8,460 nucleotides of DNA from Candidatus Cloacimonadota bacterium (GTDB taxonomy: Bacteria > Cloacimonadota > Cloacimonadia > Cloacimonadales > Cloacimonadaceae). Shown one piece after another: positions 8,004 through 8,460 of this stretch. The translations under genes were made by a program, and so were the position numbers. The stretch is taken from contig JALNYD010000115.1 of NCBI GenBank assembly GCA_023230025.1, forward strand, positions 1 through 8,460, in the 5' to 3' direction. Numbering within the stretch: position 1 is the first letter of the stretch; each line of letters opens with the position of its first letter. A model generated the notes under the pieces. That model saw only the letters and a list, made by a program, of their open reading frames with translations. It did not search any database and was not told the origin of the DNA.

Positions 8004-8336
8004 TTAAATATATTCATCACAGTGCCATACACCGCCATTGATGTTCTTCAAGGTACAGACATCGCGATTCTGACATTGATTACAAAGACCGTGGCTCTCT
8101 TCATCATGATGCGTCTGTTCCAACCGCGTGATACTAAGAACGCAGGAAGCCTCTTCTGACGCCAGATAATCATCACAATCATAGGTCAAGCCAAAACTAC
8201 CGCTCAAGCTACAAGTCTGGTTCCGTATACAATATGCACAGAGACCTGAGTGTCGGAAGCTTCGATCCAGGTACTCACGTTTGATGAATCGTTCCAATTC
8301 ATCTGTAACCAATATGGTCTCTTTATCTATCGCCAT
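8004..8336 (-). CDS. Small protein with two four-cysteine modules, function unknown
   Basis: A 110-residue, probably soluble protein with no signal peptide or membrane segment. It carries two copies of C-x2-C-x5-C-x11-C followed by D-[DE]-Y: C33, C36, C42, C54 (GLCAYCIRNQTC ... CDDY) and C85, C88, C94, C106 (GLCNQCQNRDVC ... GGVWHCDEY). The cysteine spacing is identical in both and the period is 52 residues. C65 is unpaired. Four cysteines per module suggest a bound metal (Zn) or an Fe-S centre. I recall short uncharacterised proteins in anaerobes with a similar single GLC..C.....C...GGVWHC.EY module, but no assigned function. The frame stays open to an ATG at 8366. The ATG at 8336 is preferred because AGGGG lies 7 nt before it. 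The gene is monocistronic here, between a sigma-54-like promoter and a strong terminator. Confidence 0.85.
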   Translation of the reverse strand: MAIDKETILVTDELERFIKREYLDRSFRHSGLCAYCIRNQTCSLSGSFGLTYDCDDYLASEEASCVLSITRLEQTHHDEESHGLCNQCQNRDVCTLKNINGGVWHCDEYI

Positions 8337-8460
8337 TGTAGTTCCCCTGGCTGTTTTCACGTACATTAGTCAAGCGGACTGACGCTGTGTAGCTCTAATT
8401 GTTGCAGAAAGTGTGCCAAATCCTTCCCCGACCATGTGTAGCCTTGTTATCATCTTTGAT
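8337..8460 (-). other. Upstream region without a supportable gene
   Basis: I see no gene I can defend in this stretch on either strand. Two minus-strand frames are open from the window edge for about 20-30 codons before stopping (TAG near 8395 and TGA at 8372-8370), so the tail of a gene starting beyond the edge cannot be excluded. The stretch holds the sigma-54-like element and about 55 nt of probable 5' untranslated region. Confidence 0.5.
8403..8419 (-). promoter_or_regulatory. Candidate sigma-54 (RpoN) promoter for the cysteine-rich protein gene
   Basis: The minus strand reads TTGGCACACTTTCTGCA. Against the consensus YTGGCACGNNNNTTGCW it keeps the whole TTGGCAC half and ends T-G-C-A. The GG and GC dinucleotides are exactly 10 nt apart, as required. 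The two mismatches are at the G after GGCAC and the first T of TTGC. Initiation would fall near 8392, giving about 55 nt of leader before the ATG at 8336. No enhancer-binding protein gene is visible, and only about 40 nt upstream of the site lie within the window. Confidence 0.55.

Noticed and set aside
8337..8366. Upstream extension of the cysteine-rich protein to an ATG at 8366
   Set aside because: The ten extra residues cover the AGGGG ribosome-binding site of the ATG at 8336, and no comparable site precedes 8366.
8369..8374. TTGACT as a sigma-70 -35 box for the cysteine-rich gene
   Set aside because: No acceptable -10 hexamer lies 16-18 nt downstream, and the sigma-54-like element is a far better match.
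8370..8453. 27-codon minus-strand frame at the right edge
   Set aside because: It overlaps the sigma-54-like promoter, has no ribosome-binding site and no recognisable content. It could be a random frame or part of the tail of an upstream gene.
1..8460. CRISPR array, insertion sequence, phage, toxin-antitoxin or defence genes, tRNA or rRNA
   Set aside because: Looked for and not seen. The window is dense housekeeping sequence with two short intergenic regions.

Overview
All recognisable genes read leftward on the minus strand, and the composition is moderate in GC. The genes point to a bacterium. The GAR-transformylase domain carries the '[19 protein letters not shown]' version of its active-site region, which I associate with Bacteroidetes/FCB-type PurN, so I lean to the FCB superphylum. 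A Cloacimonadota-like anaerobe is possible, but this rests on motif memory and not on a search. Several ribosome-binding sites are AGGGG or GGAG type, and two genes use GTG or TTG starts.

Right to left, which is the direction of transcription: (1) 8337-8460 holds no supportable gene but has a strong match to a sigma-54 promoter. (2) 8004-8336 encodes a 110-residue protein built from two copies of a four-cysteine module, followed by a clear rho-independent terminator (7946-7972). (3) 7761-7945 is the leader of the next operon. It carries a tandem imperfect repeat, a possible 28-codon reading frame and a weak promoter candidate. (4) 7760 down to 1 is one tightly packed gene string: dnaN (sliding clamp), recF, a UMF1/Atg22-like MFS transporter, a PotD/PotF-like polyamine-binding lipoprotein, aspS, and a gene that fuses PurN to an MtaB-type tRNA methylthiotransferase and runs off the left edge. 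Gaps are 13 and 11 nt, with overlaps of 4, 4 and 34 nt. No terminator was seen between the genes, so a single transcript with translational coupling is likely.

The string mixes DNA replication and repair (DnaN, RecF), membrane transport (MFS, PotD), aminoacylation (AspRS), purine synthesis (PurN domain) and tRNA modification (MtaB domain). Only DnaN-RecF is a classical pairing. The rest looks like a growth-linked housekeeping operon specific to this lineage. The most unusual item is the seamless PurN-MtaB fusion. Next come the cysteine-rich protein and its probable sigma-54 promoter. I see no CRISPR array, insertion sequence, prophage, defence system, tRNA or rRNA.
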